From Eubacterium sp. (GTDB lineage Bacteria; Bacillota; Clostridia; Lachnospirales; Lachnospiraceae), in NCBI GenBank assembly GCA_017437905.1, contig JAFRWY010000086.1, positions 1 to 60,530 of the forward strand: a DNA stretch of 60,530 nt. The letters run 5' to 3'. The translations under genes and the position numbers were made by a program. This document shows positions 35,624 through 46,200 of this stretch, one piece after another; positions within the stretch are counted from its first letter, which is position 1, and every line of letters begins with the position of its first letter. The notes beneath the pieces are model-generated. The model ran no database searches, was not told the DNA's origin, and saw only the letters and a program-made list of their open reading frames with translations.

Positions 35624-36181
35624 ATGGATGACAAAAGGATCATAGATTTATATCTGGCCAGGAATGAACGTGCAATTGAAGAAACAGACAGCCGATACGG
35701 GGAATTTTCACGGAATCTGTCGTTCCGCATCCTTAACTCCCACGAGGACGTGGAGGAATGTATAAATGATGCTTATCTGAGGCTTTGGAATTCTATCCCG
35801 CCGACGGTTCCGAACAGTCTGAAGGCGTATCTCGGACGGATCGTCCGGAATCTGTCGCTGAATCGGCTTCGGTGGAAGACGGAAAAGAAAAGGGACTGTG
35901 ATGCAAATGTTTTGCTGTCGGAGATTTCGGACTGTATCCCGGCAAAGGAAAATGTGGAACAAACCGTCGATCAGAAGCTTCTTTCGGAGCTGATTACAAA
36001 ATGGCTGTCCGAAGAGAAGAAGGTGAACCGCCGGATCTTTGTCCGCAGGTACTGGTATGGAAGCAGCTACAGGGAACTGGAGTAGCATTTCGGGTTGTCT
36101 GAGAAGATACTTATGGATCGGTTGTATCATATGCGGGGAAGACTAAGGAAATATCTGGAAAAGGAGGGAATATCCGTATGA
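35624..36181 (+). pseudogene. ECF-type RNA polymerase sigma factor interrupted by in-frame TAG
   Basis: ATG 35624 starts a sigma-70 region 2 (MDDKRIIDLYLARNERAIEE ... HEDVEECINDAYLRLWNSIP) and region 4 up to FVRRYWYGSSYRELE. A TAG at 36083-36085 then stops it at 153 residues. The same frame continues with the missing DNA-recognition helix and tail (HFGLSEKILMDRLYHMRGRL, then RKYLEKEGISV) to TGA at 36179-36181, which overlaps the next ATG in ATGA. So the gene was, or is, about 185 residues and translationally coupled to its neighbour. The stop removes the -35-binding helix. Options are a recent nonsense mutation, suppression, or a sequencing error. Confidence 0.85.
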
Positions 36182-37209
36182 GTAAAGATGATAAAGAGTT
36201 AAAGCTCATGAATGCGCTTACGGATCTTCCGGATGATATGCTCCTCGAGGCAGAGTGGGAAGAGGATGTGACTCCAACGGCTAAAAGAAGCCGGCACTGG
36301 ATCCCGATCCTCATAGCTGCAGCAGCGCTTGTGTTCGGACTCATTTCCTTGGGATTCGTTTCGGGCAGACCCCGTGTGGAGGAGGATGCTGAGGAGGCTG
36401 CGGGGAGGACTGAGGAAGCGTCCGCCGGTTTCAGCACCCCGGTTCCGGGGAGAGAGAATGCAGATAGCGCTCAGCAGACAGAGAGTACAGAGACGAAGAT
36501 AACGGCAGAGCCCAAGGGGACGGAACCCGGGAAAACGGAAGAGTCCAAGTGGACGGAAACCGGAGAAACGGCAGAGCCCAGGGGGACGGAAACCGGAGAA
36601 ACGGAAGAGCCCAAGGGGACGGAACCCGGGAAAACGGAAGAGTCCAAGTGGACGGAAACCGGAGAAACGGCAGAGCCCAGGGGGACGGAAACCGGAGAAA
36701 CGGAAGAACCCAAGGGGACGGAACCCGGGGATACGGCTGAAAACACGAAACCTGCCGAAAATACGGGGATGAAAGAGAAAAGAAAAGAAACATCAAAAAA
36801 GTATGATTCCACCAACGAGCAGGAGCTGTGTTATGATTCGGATTCTTATGTGCCGGGAAAAGAAGAGTCGAAGATGGCTGACTCCTCAGACATGATGATA
36901 TGTGATATGATGAACATGGAGACCGGTGGCGGACTCACAGGGAAAGGGTGGCTGCGGCTTGGAACAAAATGGTATTATTTCCATGAGGGAAATCGTTTCA
37001 CCGGTGTCAGCAGGATTGATGGAACATGGTATATCTTTGATGATGATGGGGTTTTACAGAGCACCATCGGAACGAAGCTTACCGATGGCTGGAAGAAGGT
37101 CGGGAACTATTGGTATTACTTTAAGAACGGAGCTTTGGTAGATGGGGAGCTTACCATCGGAGGAAAGGAGTACACCTTCGAGGACAGCCGGATGACCGGA
37201 GGCCCGTGA
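36178..37209 (+). CDS. Putative anti-sigma factor with repeat stalk and wall-binding repeats
   Basis: A 343-residue protein. The N-terminal 40 residues (NALTDLPDDMLLEAEWEEDV) look like the sigma-binding segment of clostridial anti-sigma proteins, and one helix (WIPILIAAAALVFGLISLGF) follows. Outside is a Thr/Glu/Gly/Pro-rich stalk with two 33-residue tandem copies, then about three Trp/Tyr wall-binding repeats (GWLRLGTKWYYFHEGNRFTG). It overlaps the sigma gene by 4 bases. It would tie a sigma factor to the state of the wall (inference). The partner is currently truncated. Confidence 0.85.
   Translation: MSKDDKELKLMNALTDLPDDMLLEAEWEEDVTPTAKRSRHWIPILIAAAALVFGLISLGFVSGRPRVEEDAEEAAGRTEEASAGFSTPVPGRENADSAQQTESTETKITAEPKGTEPGKTEESKWTETGETAEPRGTETGETEEPKGTEPGKTEESKWTETGETAEPRGTETGETEEPKGTEPGDTAENTKPAENTGMKEKRKETSKKYDSTNEQELCYDSDSYVPGKEESKMADSSDMMICDMMNMETGGGLTGKGWLRLGTKWYYFHEGNRFTGVSRIDGTWYIFDDDGVLQSTIGTKLTDGWKKVGNYWYYFKNGALVDGELTIGGKEYTFEDSRMTGGP
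36522..36730 (+). repeat. 99-bp coding tandem repeat
   Basis: Units begin at 36522 and 36621 with a partial third from 36720. Each encodes 33 residues of the form PGKTEESKWTETGETAEPRG and onward. The two full copies differ at very few bases, so duplication is recent. Confidence 0.92.
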
Positions 37210-37279
37210 GTTCCCCGGCGCGCGGAAGAACAAGGGGAAGGCATGCTAACCGGACTACTCAAAGAAAGGGGACGAAAAT

Positions 37280-38944
37280 ATGAAACTGGCAATAAAAAGA
37301 ACACGTAAATATCTTGCAGTCCTTCTTGCTGCAGTATTATTCGTAAATCTGTTTGTATTCACCGATGCTTCGGCAAAGACCAGGTCGGGTACCTGGGTTC
37401 GGGCAAAGAACGGAAAATGGTGGTACAGGTATGAGGACGGTACATGGCCGGCTGATGACTGGCTAAAATATAACAACAGATGGTATCATTTTGATAAGAC
37501 CGGTTGGATGCAGACCGGCTGGCTGAGAGATGGCAAGGACTGGTATTATCTGAACAGGAGCGGTGCCATGCGCACCGGCTGGATAAAATATGCGAAGAGC
37601 TGGTACTATCTGAACAAGTCCGGGAAGATGCATACCGGCTGGCAGCAGTATAAGGATCAGTGGTACTATTTCGGCGCCGATGGTGCCATGATGACCGGCC
37701 TCATCACGGTCAAAGGGAAGAGATATCTGATGGGCCCGGACGGAGCTTTCGTCTCGGAGCTCAGGGAACCGGACCGATACAGCAGGGCACTGTCTCAAAG
37801 TGCATTTCGCATGCTCCGGGCGGTTTATGAGACGGAAGACGTTCATCAGAAAAATGTTCTGATCAGTCCGACTTCGGCTGATATGGCATTGGGGATGGCG
37901 GCAACAGGATCGGATGACGGGAGCAACACACAGAAGCAGCTGATGCAGCTTTTGCTGCCCGGCTGTAAGGCAGCGAAGCCTTCAGAACTGAACACGGTTA
38001 TGGAAGATATGACGAAGCGGATGAACAGGACGAGGTTCCCGGAGCAGGTATCCTGGAATGTGGCAAATTCCGTTTGGGTGAAGACGGGTGACACCGTGGA
38101 ATTGAGGGATACGTTCATTTCAAATGTGCAGGATGCTTATTCGGCTGAACTGCACCATGCTCCGTTTGATGACAGCACGGTGGAGGAGGTAAACGACTGG
38201 GTGAAGAAGAACACCCGGGATCGGATTCCGAAGATCCTTGGAGAGCTGAACCCGGATACGGTGGTTTTGCTGATTAACGCCCTTGCCTTCGATGGTCAGT
38301 GGGCAGAACAGGTACCGGACTCCAGGGTGAAGGACGGTACATTTACCAATGCGGACGGAACCACCTCCGATGTGAAAATGATGAGTTCTCATGAAGACCG
38401 TGCGATCCTTCTGAACGGAGCCGTCGGTGTGATCAAGCCTTATCTGGGAAATGAATATAGCTTTGTAGGGATCCTTCCGAGGGAAGGACAGACGGCAGAG
38501 GAGTATCTGGAGGAGCTGATTACCACGGACGGAGAATCCTTCGCCGATGCGTATCTGAACGCTGATGCGAAGCGGGGGGTAAACGCTATGATCCCGGAAT
38601 TCAGGACGGAATACGGCGCTGTTCTGAACAGGACGCTGCAGAGCATGGGTGTTCTGGATGCCTTCATACCAGAACTGGCCGACTTCCGTGGTATGGTCAC
38701 GGATAACAGCGACAGTGTCTATATCTCCAAGGTTATCCAGAAGTCCATGATCAGCGTGGACCGGAAGGGGACAGAAGCGGCAGCCGTAACCGTAGTTGCT
38801 TATGAGAAGGCCACGGCGATTCTGACGGAAGAAAAACCCTACTCCGTGATCCTTGACCGGCCTTTCGTATATGCCATTGTGGATAATGAAACGGGAGTGC
38901 CCATCTTCCTGGGCATTCAGAACTGTATGCCGGATGCCGAATAA
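37280..38944 (+). CDS. Secreted serpin with N-terminal wall-binding repeats
   Basis: A 554-residue protein. A signal peptide (about 1-33, ending DASAKT) is followed by about five Trp/Tyr repeats (GWLRDGKDWYYLNRSGAMRT) to about 155, then a complete serpin domain (about 165-554). Serpin signs are LISPTSADMALGMAATGSDD, NVANSVWVKTG, LINALAFDGQWAEQV and the hinge RKGTEAAAVTVVAYEKATA near 495, whose small residues allow loop insertion as in inhibitory serpins. The closing RPFVYAIVDNETGVPIFLG is also typical. The bait bonds lie near YEKATAILTEE. It should trap serine or cysteine proteases at the cell surface. It lies 70 bases after the anti-sigma gene. Confidence 0.94.
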   Translation: MKLAIKRTRKYLAVLLAAVLFVNLFVFTDASAKTRSGTWVRAKNGKWWYRYEDGTWPADDWLKYNNRWYHFDKTGWMQTGWLRDGKDWYYLNRSGAMRTGWIKYAKSWYYLNKSGKMHTGWQQYKDQWYYFGADGAMMTGLITVKGKRYLMGPDGAFVSELREPDRYSRALSQSAFRMLRAVYETEDVHQKNVLISPTSADMALGMAATGSDDGSNTQKQLMQLLLPGCKAAKPSELNTVMEDMTKRMNRTRFPEQVSWNVANSVWVKTGDTVELRDTFISNVQDAYSAELHHAPFDDSTVEEVNDWVKKNTRDRIPKILGELNPDTVVLLINALAFDGQWAEQVPDSRVKDGTFTNADGTTSDVKMMSSHEDRAILLNGAVGVIKPYLGNEYSFVGILPREGQTAEEYLEELITTDGESFADAYLNADAKRGVNAMIPEFRTEYGAVLNRTLQSMGVLDAFIPELADFRGMVTDNSDSVYISKVIQKSMISVDRKGTEAAAVTVVAYEKATAILTEEKPYSVILDRPFVYAIVDNETGVPIFLGIQNCMPDAE

Positions 38945-39036
38945 CTGAATAAGTTACCTATAGATTCTCGGAATCCCAACCGGATTATCTGCGGATGCAG
39001 GACAAAGCTTCCGGGAATCTATGGAACCTGAAAGAG

Positions 39037-39077
39037 AAGGATCCCGATGCTCATTTGAGTGACGGGATCCTTTGTCA
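39037..39077 (+). terminator. Bidirectional terminator
   Basis: A 10-bp stem (39037-39046 with 39063-39072) is followed by TTTG; an inner CTCA/TGAG pairing extends it. A second imperfect hairpin (TAGATTC.../...GAATCTA) lies just before, about 38960-39023. Confidence 0.8.
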
Positions 39078-39196
39078 TTATTCTTCTCGGGATGACAGAT
39101 GATGTCAGGCTGAACAACGAGGGGAATGCACGCCGGAGGCTTGCACTTGTTCCGAACGACCAGGCACCGAAGCGAAGAATACTGATACTGTGGGTA

Positions 39197-42100
39197 TCAG
39201 GCATGAAACTGGAAGGATGCAAGGTCGAAGTCGGAGCCGGGGAGGAAGATCAGGTTCACCTTTCCGTCGCCATGGAACCCTTCTATGGGGAAGGTAAGAG
39301 TCTGCATCTCTTCGGACGGAGGAAATTCCACCACCTGCTTCACTACGGTATCGCCGGAGAAGAAGCGGATGTGGATGGGATTTGCAGCCTTCCTTGCGCG
39401 GCCGGTGATGGTGATGCCGGATACGCCGTCCCGGAAGTTCATGCCGGGGAATTCGATGTCCACATTATTGCCGATGCCGTAGATGCCGTCCTCCCGCTCC
39501 TTGAAGGTGTCCCCGGTGATCATGCCGTGCTCTGTGGCAAAAAGGAGACCGTAGGCCTTTTCCTGCCGGGTCATGCGGAACCCGCCAAGGACAAATCCGT
39601 GCTCAAACCGGAAGGTGAGACTGCGCACCCCGCGCAGCTTTTTTTTCAGCGGGAAGGTATCCTCCTGCAGTACGTTGTAATTCGACGGAACCGAATAGAT
39701 GCCGGAGAAGAGCAGCTCGGAGCTGTCCGGCCCACCGTCCCAGATCTCTACCGGTTCTTCGTTTCGGAAGGAGAAGAGGGAGAGGTGCAACTCGTCGGAC
39801 CCGTAGTCGCCGAAATCCACATTGTCAAAACGGATGACATTTCCGTCACCGAAATTCACGCTGCCCCGGAAGGAGAGCAGGGATTCCCTGGTGCTTTCCG
39901 CGAATTCACAGCCGTATACCATCGTATAGGGATCCAGTGTGGCAGCGCCGAAGCCTGTTACGGAGAACTCCAGATCCGAAAGGATCTCCGGGTGGTCCTT
40001 GCCGTTATTGGCAGAAGCCACCAGCCGGAACTCACCGTCACTCATGGCGGTCATGCGGGCACGGATCACCGGGCAGCCGGCATCCTTACGGTTAATATCT
40101 CCGGGATGGGTTCCGGCAGTGTGCGCTTCATCCTGGGATTCATTTTTCGCATTATTCTGAGGGCCGATCTGCCCATTCATCTGCGTGTCCTTCTGTGCAT
40201 TGCTCCGGGCGTCGTTCTGCGCATTCCTCCGCCCCCCCTTATCTGTCCCGCTTTGTGTTTTATTCTTCACATCATCTTCTTCCGAGACTGCAGGAAGAAG
40301 TTCGATCTTCACAGCGCGGCTCTCGATCCCGTCTGCCGTCACTGCCTTGAAATGAATGTCGGAATAGGTGGCATTTGCAGGCTCCACGGTTACCGTAAGC
40401 TCCGCAGCGGGCTGCTCGGGTGTCAGCGCAGAGCCCACCAGGGAGGAGGGGGTGCAGGACAGAGTCAGCTTGCGAATGGGAACCTCCGGAAGAGATGACA
40501 CATCGGAGGGTGTCGTTCCTTCCTTCCCGTGGAGGTCAGCTACACTCGCAACAGGCGCACTGCCCGGACGGGGTTCTGCAGGGAGAGAAGGAAAGGTCAG
40601 TGTCCCCGGGGTCAATCCTTCGGAGGTGACATGGACGGTAACCTCCCCGGGTTCCCGGGTGGCTGCCAGAATGGCCAGAAGCTTTCCGGAGAAGAGCTTC
40701 CGGGAGGAACACTTGTATTCGTCATAATCCGTGCTGTCCCCATTATCCAGGCCGACCAGAACTGCGGGGCCGGTGACGGACACCTGAACCCGGTTTCTTG
40801 CGTTACGGACTTCATTTCCTTTCGCATCTGTCACGGAGATCTGAATGAACTGCAGATCTTCGCCCTTCGCCTGTATGGAGTCGTACTCTGCTGCAAGACG
40901 GATGGCTGCCGGATTCCCGAAGCTTATGGTTTCCTCTGTGGCGATGATCCGGCCGTTGGCATCGTATGCCTCCGCCCGCAGGATTCCCGGATGGTATGGC
41001 AGCCGGAAATGGGCGGAGAAATCGGGATCCTGGGCCTGGTCCAGCATTTTCTCTCCAATCTTTTCGGGGAGAGCTGCTTCCTCTTTTTCCGGTGAAGCAG
41101 CGGAAACGCGGTTGACATAACTCTCACCGGCGGATCCCTTTCCGGAGGGGATACATCCAGCTATCGTTTTCTTCCCATCGTCAGGAATAAAGAACAGCGC
41201 CACCCTCGGGGCATTGGAATAGACGTCCACATCGATCATCTGTCCCTCGTTGAAATCCCAATAGGGTGAGATATGCACGAAGGGATCCGACCCACAGGGT
41301 ACCCATCCCGCCTTGATGATATACGCGGTGTCCTTGAAGAAGCCTGCGGTATCGATGTGTCCGAAGAAAGAATTCTTCGAGAAGTAGGGGGTGGGTTCAC
41401 CGATATAATCCCAGCCGGTCCAGATATACTGTCCCGCACAGAAGGGGCGGTCACGATCATCGGTGATGAAACGGTGCACGCTCCGGGCGCCCCAGTTGGT
41501 GGAGCAGTTGTCCAGGGAGGAGCACTGCCGGTCCTCGTAGGTCAGCAGGCGGTTGCTCTTTGGGAAATGATAGATGCCCCGGCTCTGTACCGTGGATGCG
41601 GTCTCGCTGCCGTAGATGCACCAGTGGGGGAACCTCTCGTGATGTTCATCATAGACGGACTCCAGATAGTTGTAGCCGGATACCTCGAAGACATCCTGGG
41701 TCTTCTGGGCATTCTCCCAGGCCACGAAGTTGGAGGCTATGGTGTTGTACGCATTGTGCCGCGGATCGTGAAGCTTCACAGCGGCCACCAGCCGCTCCGC
41801 GATGGCTACGGCGGAAAGGTTGTTGGTGTCCGGAATCTCATTTCCGCAGGACCACAGGATGACGGAAGGGTGGTTCCGGTCCCGGCGGATCCAGGCCTCC
41901 ACGTCCCGCTCGCACCAGTCGTGGAAGAAGATTCCGTAATCGTATTCCGTCTTCGGCATCTCCCACATGTCGAAGGCATCGGAGTTGATGAGGATCCCCA
42001 TCTCATCCGCCAGTTCCATCAGGGCGACAGCCGGGGGATTGTGGCTGGTACGGATGGAGTTGACTCCCAGTTCCTTCAGCTTTTCCAGCTGTCGTCTGGC

Positions 42101-43078
42101 AGCCTTTTTGTTAAATGCAGCCCCCAGTGCTCCCAGATCATGATGCATGCAGGCACCGTGGAGCTTCACATGCCGGCCGTTCAGGAAGAAGCCTTCGTCC
42201 GGAGAGAAGGCGATGGTACGAAGGCCGATCTTCTGAGTTACTGTATCCGTCGTGGCTCCCTGATACCGGAGTTCCGTCTCCAGTGTGTACAGATATGGAG
42301 CTTCGATATCCCAGCGGATGGGATCCCCGATGGTCAGAACCTGTGTGTTGACAGCGGGACAGGTGGTATGGGAAGGACCGGGGCCCGGGAGAGGATCTGC
42401 TTCGTCCGGGGAAGCTGCGACGAGGGTCTGTATGGAATGGGAGGAAGCAACAATCTGACTTTCCGGGCTTCGAAGAGTATGAAGCACTTCGCATTCATCT
42501 GCGTCCGAAAGGGAGGATGCAACCTCGGTATCGATGGTGATCCGGAAACCTGTATTCTCCGGGGAGGAAGCATCCCCTGCGGAAGAGGGCAGTTCCTCTG
42601 TATGCACATAGATACCGCCTTCGGGGATACGGACATGGTCTTTCGTAAGCATCCACACATCGCGGAAGATGCCGGCCCCGGAGTACCACCGGGTGTTGGG
42701 ATAACGGTAATCCACATAGACAAGCAGTTCATTTTCCCCCTCCTTCTGGTAGGGCGTCAGATCCACTTCAAATGAGGTATACCCATAAGGCCAGAAGAAG
42801 ATCTCCTGACCGTTCAGATATACGGTGGTCCGCATATATACGCCTTCAAAGAAGACGGAGTTATGCCGGGATGTGTCCGGAATCAGGGTACGGACATAGG
42901 CGCCCACAGAGGCCCGGTACAGGTGCTCCACATCCGTGATCATCCAGTCGTGGGGGATGGCTACGGGATGAAAGATAGACCCCGCAGCATCCTCCTCCAG
43001 ATGGTGGAAGACCTCTTCCGGTGAGGTGCCTGTGGGGAATTCCGCAAATCTCCATTTATCGTTGATCAGAGTTCTCAT
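39197..43078 (-). CDS. Large GH2 family beta-galactosidase
   Basis: A 1293-residue enzyme that releases beta-galactosyl or related sugars. It has no signal peptide. Order: sugar-binding domain (about 10-170, PHDWMITD and RWYSGAGIFRDVW), Ig-like domain, TIM barrel (about 290-620) with acid/base Glu in LWSCGNEIPD near 413 and nucleophile Glu in YGSETAST near 489, then DUF4982-type and Ig-like domains. An Asn/Gln-rich linker (around 935-1000) follows, and finally a carbohydrate-binding-like module. The length is above the usual 800-1000 for this group because of the linker and final modules. GGAGG lies 6 bases before the start. It is transcribed alone. Confidence 0.94.
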   Translation of the reverse strand: MRTLINDKWRFAEFPTGTSPEEVFHHLEEDAAGSIFHPVAIPHDWMITDVEHLYRASVGAYVRTLIPDTSRHNSVFFEGVYMRTTVYLNGQEIFFWPYGYTSFEVDLTPYQKEGENELLVYVDYRYPNTRWYSGAGIFRDVWMLTKDHVRIPEGGIYVHTEELPSSAGDASSPENTGFRITIDTEVASSLSDADECEVLHTLRSPESQIVASSHSIQTLVAASPDEADPLPGPGPSHTTCPAVNTQVLTIGDPIRWDIEAPYLYTLETELRYQGATTDTVTQKIGLRTIAFSPDEGFFLNGRHVKLHGACMHHDLGALGAAFNKKAARRQLEKLKELGVNSIRTSHNPPAVALMELADEMGILINSDAFDMWEMPKTEYDYGIFFHDWCERDVEAWIRRDRNHPSVILWSCGNEIPDTNNLSAVAIAERLVAAVKLHDPRHNAYNTIASNFVAWENAQKTQDVFEVSGYNYLESVYDEHHERFPHWCIYGSETASTVQSRGIYHFPKSNRLLTYEDRQCSSLDNCSTNWGARSVHRFITDDRDRPFCAGQYIWTGWDYIGEPTPYFSKNSFFGHIDTAGFFKDTAYIIKAGWVPCGSDPFVHISPYWDFNEGQMIDVDVYSNAPRVALFFIPDDGKKTIAGCIPSGKGSAGESYVNRVSAASPEKEEAALPEKIGEKMLDQAQDPDFSAHFRLPYHPGILRAEAYDANGRIIATEETISFGNPAAIRLAAEYDSIQAKGEDLQFIQISVTDAKGNEVRNARNRVQVSVTGPAVLVGLDNGDSTDYDEYKCSSRKLFSGKLLAILAATREPGEVTVHVTSEGLTPGTLTFPSLPAEPRPGSAPVASVADLHGKEGTTPSDVSSLPEVPIRKLTLSCTPSSLVGSALTPEQPAAELTVTVEPANATYSDIHFKAVTADGIESRAVKIELLPAVSEEDDVKNKTQSGTDKGGRRNAQNDARSNAQKDTQMNGQIGPQNNAKNESQDEAHTAGTHPGDINRKDAGCPVIRARMTAMSDGEFRLVASANNGKDHPEILSDLEFSVTGFGAATLDPYTMVYGCEFAESTRESLLSFRGSVNFGDGNVIRFDNVDFGDYGSDELHLSLFSFRNEEPVEIWDGGPDSSELLFSGIYSVPSNYNVLQEDTFPLKKKLRGVRSLTFRFEHGFVLGGFRMTRQEKAYGLLFATEHGMITGDTFKEREDGIYGIGNNVDIEFPGMNFRDGVSGITITGRARKAANPIHIRFFSGDTVVKQVVEFPPSEEMQTLTFPIEGFHGDGKVNLIFLPGSDFDLASFQFHA

Positions 43079-43186
43079 ATCTTCCTCCTGAAGGGCATGG
43101 ATTTAGCCCCATTGTAACCGGAATCCGCCGGTGTGTCTACATGGAAAATCGGTCCGAATACGCATGAAAACATTGTGCATCCGAGA

Positions 43187-43215
43187 TTGCATCCGAAGGC
43201 GGTTCATAGTATAAT
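43187..43215 (+). promoter_or_regulatory. Promoter for the GGDEF/EAL gene
   Basis: TTGCAT (43187-43192), 17 bases, perfect TATAAT (43210-43215), 34 bases before the ATG. Confidence 0.8.
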
Positions 43216-43249
43216 TATTCTGTATACCTGGCTATTTAAGGAGAAGGTT

Positions 43250-46200
43250 ATGGGGAGATATGAATACAATCCGATAGAGTTCTCGATGATGGAAAAGAGC
43301 CTGGTCCCTTTTGCCGTCTATCAGTATATCGATAAACGTGTTGTGACTATTGTTCTGTCAGAGGGCTTTCTGGATTTGTTCGGCTACGAGGATCGGGAAG
43401 AGGCATATGGTCTGATGGATAATGACATGTATATGCATACCCACCCGGATGATGTGGCCAGAGTTACTGAGGCTGCGATATGTTTTGCGGAGGACAGGGC
43501 CGGGTATGATGTGATCTATCGAACCCTGGTCCGCGGTGAGTATCGTATGATCCACTCCTTCGGGAAGCATTTCTATCCGGTGGAGGGAACCAGACTTGCT
43601 ATGGTCTGGTATGTGGATGAAGGAGTTTATGCCGAATCGGGAGAGATACGAAATGATCTGGTGTCACAGCATTTCAGTGATTCCCTGTTTGCGTCCAGTC
43701 TCCAGCGGAAGACGAATTATGATTACATGACCGGTCTTCCGAATATGACACATTTCTTTGAACTTGCCAGGAACTACCGGGATCGTACGGTAGAAAAAGG
43801 GAAACACTGTTCTCTTTGCTTTGCCAACCTGAACGGCATGAAGTTCTATAACAAAAAATACGGATTCAACGAAGGGAATAAGCTGATCCGTCTTTTCGCG
43901 GATCTTCTGGTGAAGTATTTTGGAAAAGAAAAATCCTGCCGGATCGCGCAGGATGATTTCGCATTTTTTTCTTACTCGGACCGACTGGATCAGACGCTGG
44001 ACAGCCTCTTCATGGAATATGAGGTGATGACCGGAAAAAGAGGGGCTTCCATCCGTGTCGGTATCTATCCGGATACCATGGGAGTTGTTGAGACGAGCCT
44101 TGCATGTGATCGTGCACGGTACGCATGCAATTCGGTACGTGATATCAGAAAGTCGACCTACGTCAGATTTGATGCAGCCATGCTGGAAAGTGAGTCCAGA
44201 CGGCAGTACGTGATCGATCATCTGGATCAGGCGATTGAGGAAGGCTGGATTCAGGCCTTTTACCAGCCCATTGTCCGCACGGCTACAGGACAGGTATGTG
44301 ATGAGGAGGCCCTGGCACGGTGGATCGATCCTATCAGTGGTATGCTGTCTCCGGCTGACTTTATCCCGGTGCTGGAGGATGCTGGGCTGATCTATAAAGT
44401 GGATCTGTATATGGTGGATCAGATCCTGAAGAAGATGAAGACCCAGCGTGAGATGGGGCTCTACGTGGTACCGACTTCCGTGAACCTCTCCAGGACAGAT
44501 TTTGACGCCTGTGATATGGTGAAAGAGATCTGCAGTAAGGTGGATGCTGCGGGGATTAGCAGGAAGCTGCTGACCATAGAGATTACGGAAAGTGTGATCG
44601 GAAGCGATTTTGATTTCATGAAGAAGCAGGTGGAGCGGTTCCGGAGCCTGGGCTTCCAGGTTTGGATGGACGATTTTGGAAGCGGTTACTCTTCTCTGGA
44701 TGTGCTTCAGAATATCCATTTTGATGTGATCAAGCTGGATATGCGTTTTATGAAGCAGTTTGATAATGATGAAAAGAGCCGGGTGATCATCACCGAGCTG
44801 ATGAAGATGGCCTTCGGTCTCGGCATCGAGACGGTATCTGAGGGTGTGGAACGTGTGGATCAGGTGGAATTCCTTGCCGAGGTTGGTTGTACCAAGCTCC
44901 AGGGATATTACTATTGTAAGCCGATCTCATCGGATGAAATCTTCCGGAGATATGAGGAAAGACGTCAGATCGGATTCGAGAACCCGGAGGAATCAGAGTA
45001 TTATTCGGCGATCGGAAAGATTAATCTTTATGATCCTTCCGCTGCAGTCAGCGAAGAAAGAAGAGCAGGAAACCGATACTTTGATACACTTCCCATGGCG
45101 ATCCTCGGGATCCGGGATGAGGAAATGAGTCTGCTTCGCTGTAACAACTCCTACCGTGAGTTTATGGAACAAACCTTTGGAAGCATCAGCCTGTACAGGG
45201 AGGCTCGGGTACCGAACTTCCGCGACGGAATGGGTGTTGTATTTGCCAGGGCCATCCGGCAGTGTGCAAAGGATGGAAATCGGGCATTTATCGAAGAAAG
45301 GATCCAAAATGATACTACGATCCATGCACTGGTCCGGCGGATCGCTTCCAATCCCGTTACCGGAGTCACTGCCTGCAATGTGATCGTTCTCGGAATCATT
45401 AAGGACACCGGGCAGGGAGTGACCTATGCGGATATTGCCAACAGTTTGTCGTCCGATTATATTTTCTTGTATTATGTAAACTTAAAAGAAGAGACCTTTA
45501 CGGAATACAAACCGGATCCTGCCGGGACGGAACTGACGGTAGAACGGCATGGAACGGATTTCTTCAGTGCCAGTCTCAGGGATGCGGAGGGTGTGCTCGA
45601 TCCAAAGGATCTGGATCGCTTTACATCCACATTCACGAAAGAGAATGTGATTCGGTCTCTGGATGAAAACGGAGCATTTACCATCACCTATCGTCTGCTG
45701 GCCGGGGAGGCTTCAATCTATGTTCATATGAAGGCCGTTCGGATGAGTCGTGACAAGGATCATATCATCATTGGTGTCAGCAACATTGAGGCACAGATGA
45801 AGACACAGATGAAGATGAGAAAACTGCAGGAGGAAAAGATCAACTTTGCCAGACTTTCCGCCTTGTCCGGGAATGCCATCTGCATATATTTCGTGAATCC
45901 GGAAACCGAAGAGTTCATTGAATATGCCGCAACTTCGGACTATAAAGGCCTGAATACGGCGAATAAAGGTGAGAATTTCTTCCAAAAATCAAGAGAGAAG
46001 AGTAAACTGGCAGTACACCCGGATGATCAGGTTCTTTTTGATACTTTGTTTACAAAGGAAAAGGTGCTGGAGGAGATCAAATCGAATGGCCTGTTTGTCA
46101 CCAGTTATCGTCTGCTGATCCAGGGACAACCGCGCTATGTGGTACTTCAGGGTGGACTGGTGGATGAGAATGAAGGTCAGAGACTGATCATAGCCATAAC

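Noticed and set aside
36083-36085. TAG in the sigma gene as a pyrrolysine codon
   Set aside because: No sign of pyrrolysine genes in the window, and the position is in a helix-turn-helix where the family has ordinary residues.
39059-40498. 479-codon plus-strand frame opposite the GH2 gene
   Set aside because: It is a shadow of the GH2 coding strand, and the start overlaps the terminator.
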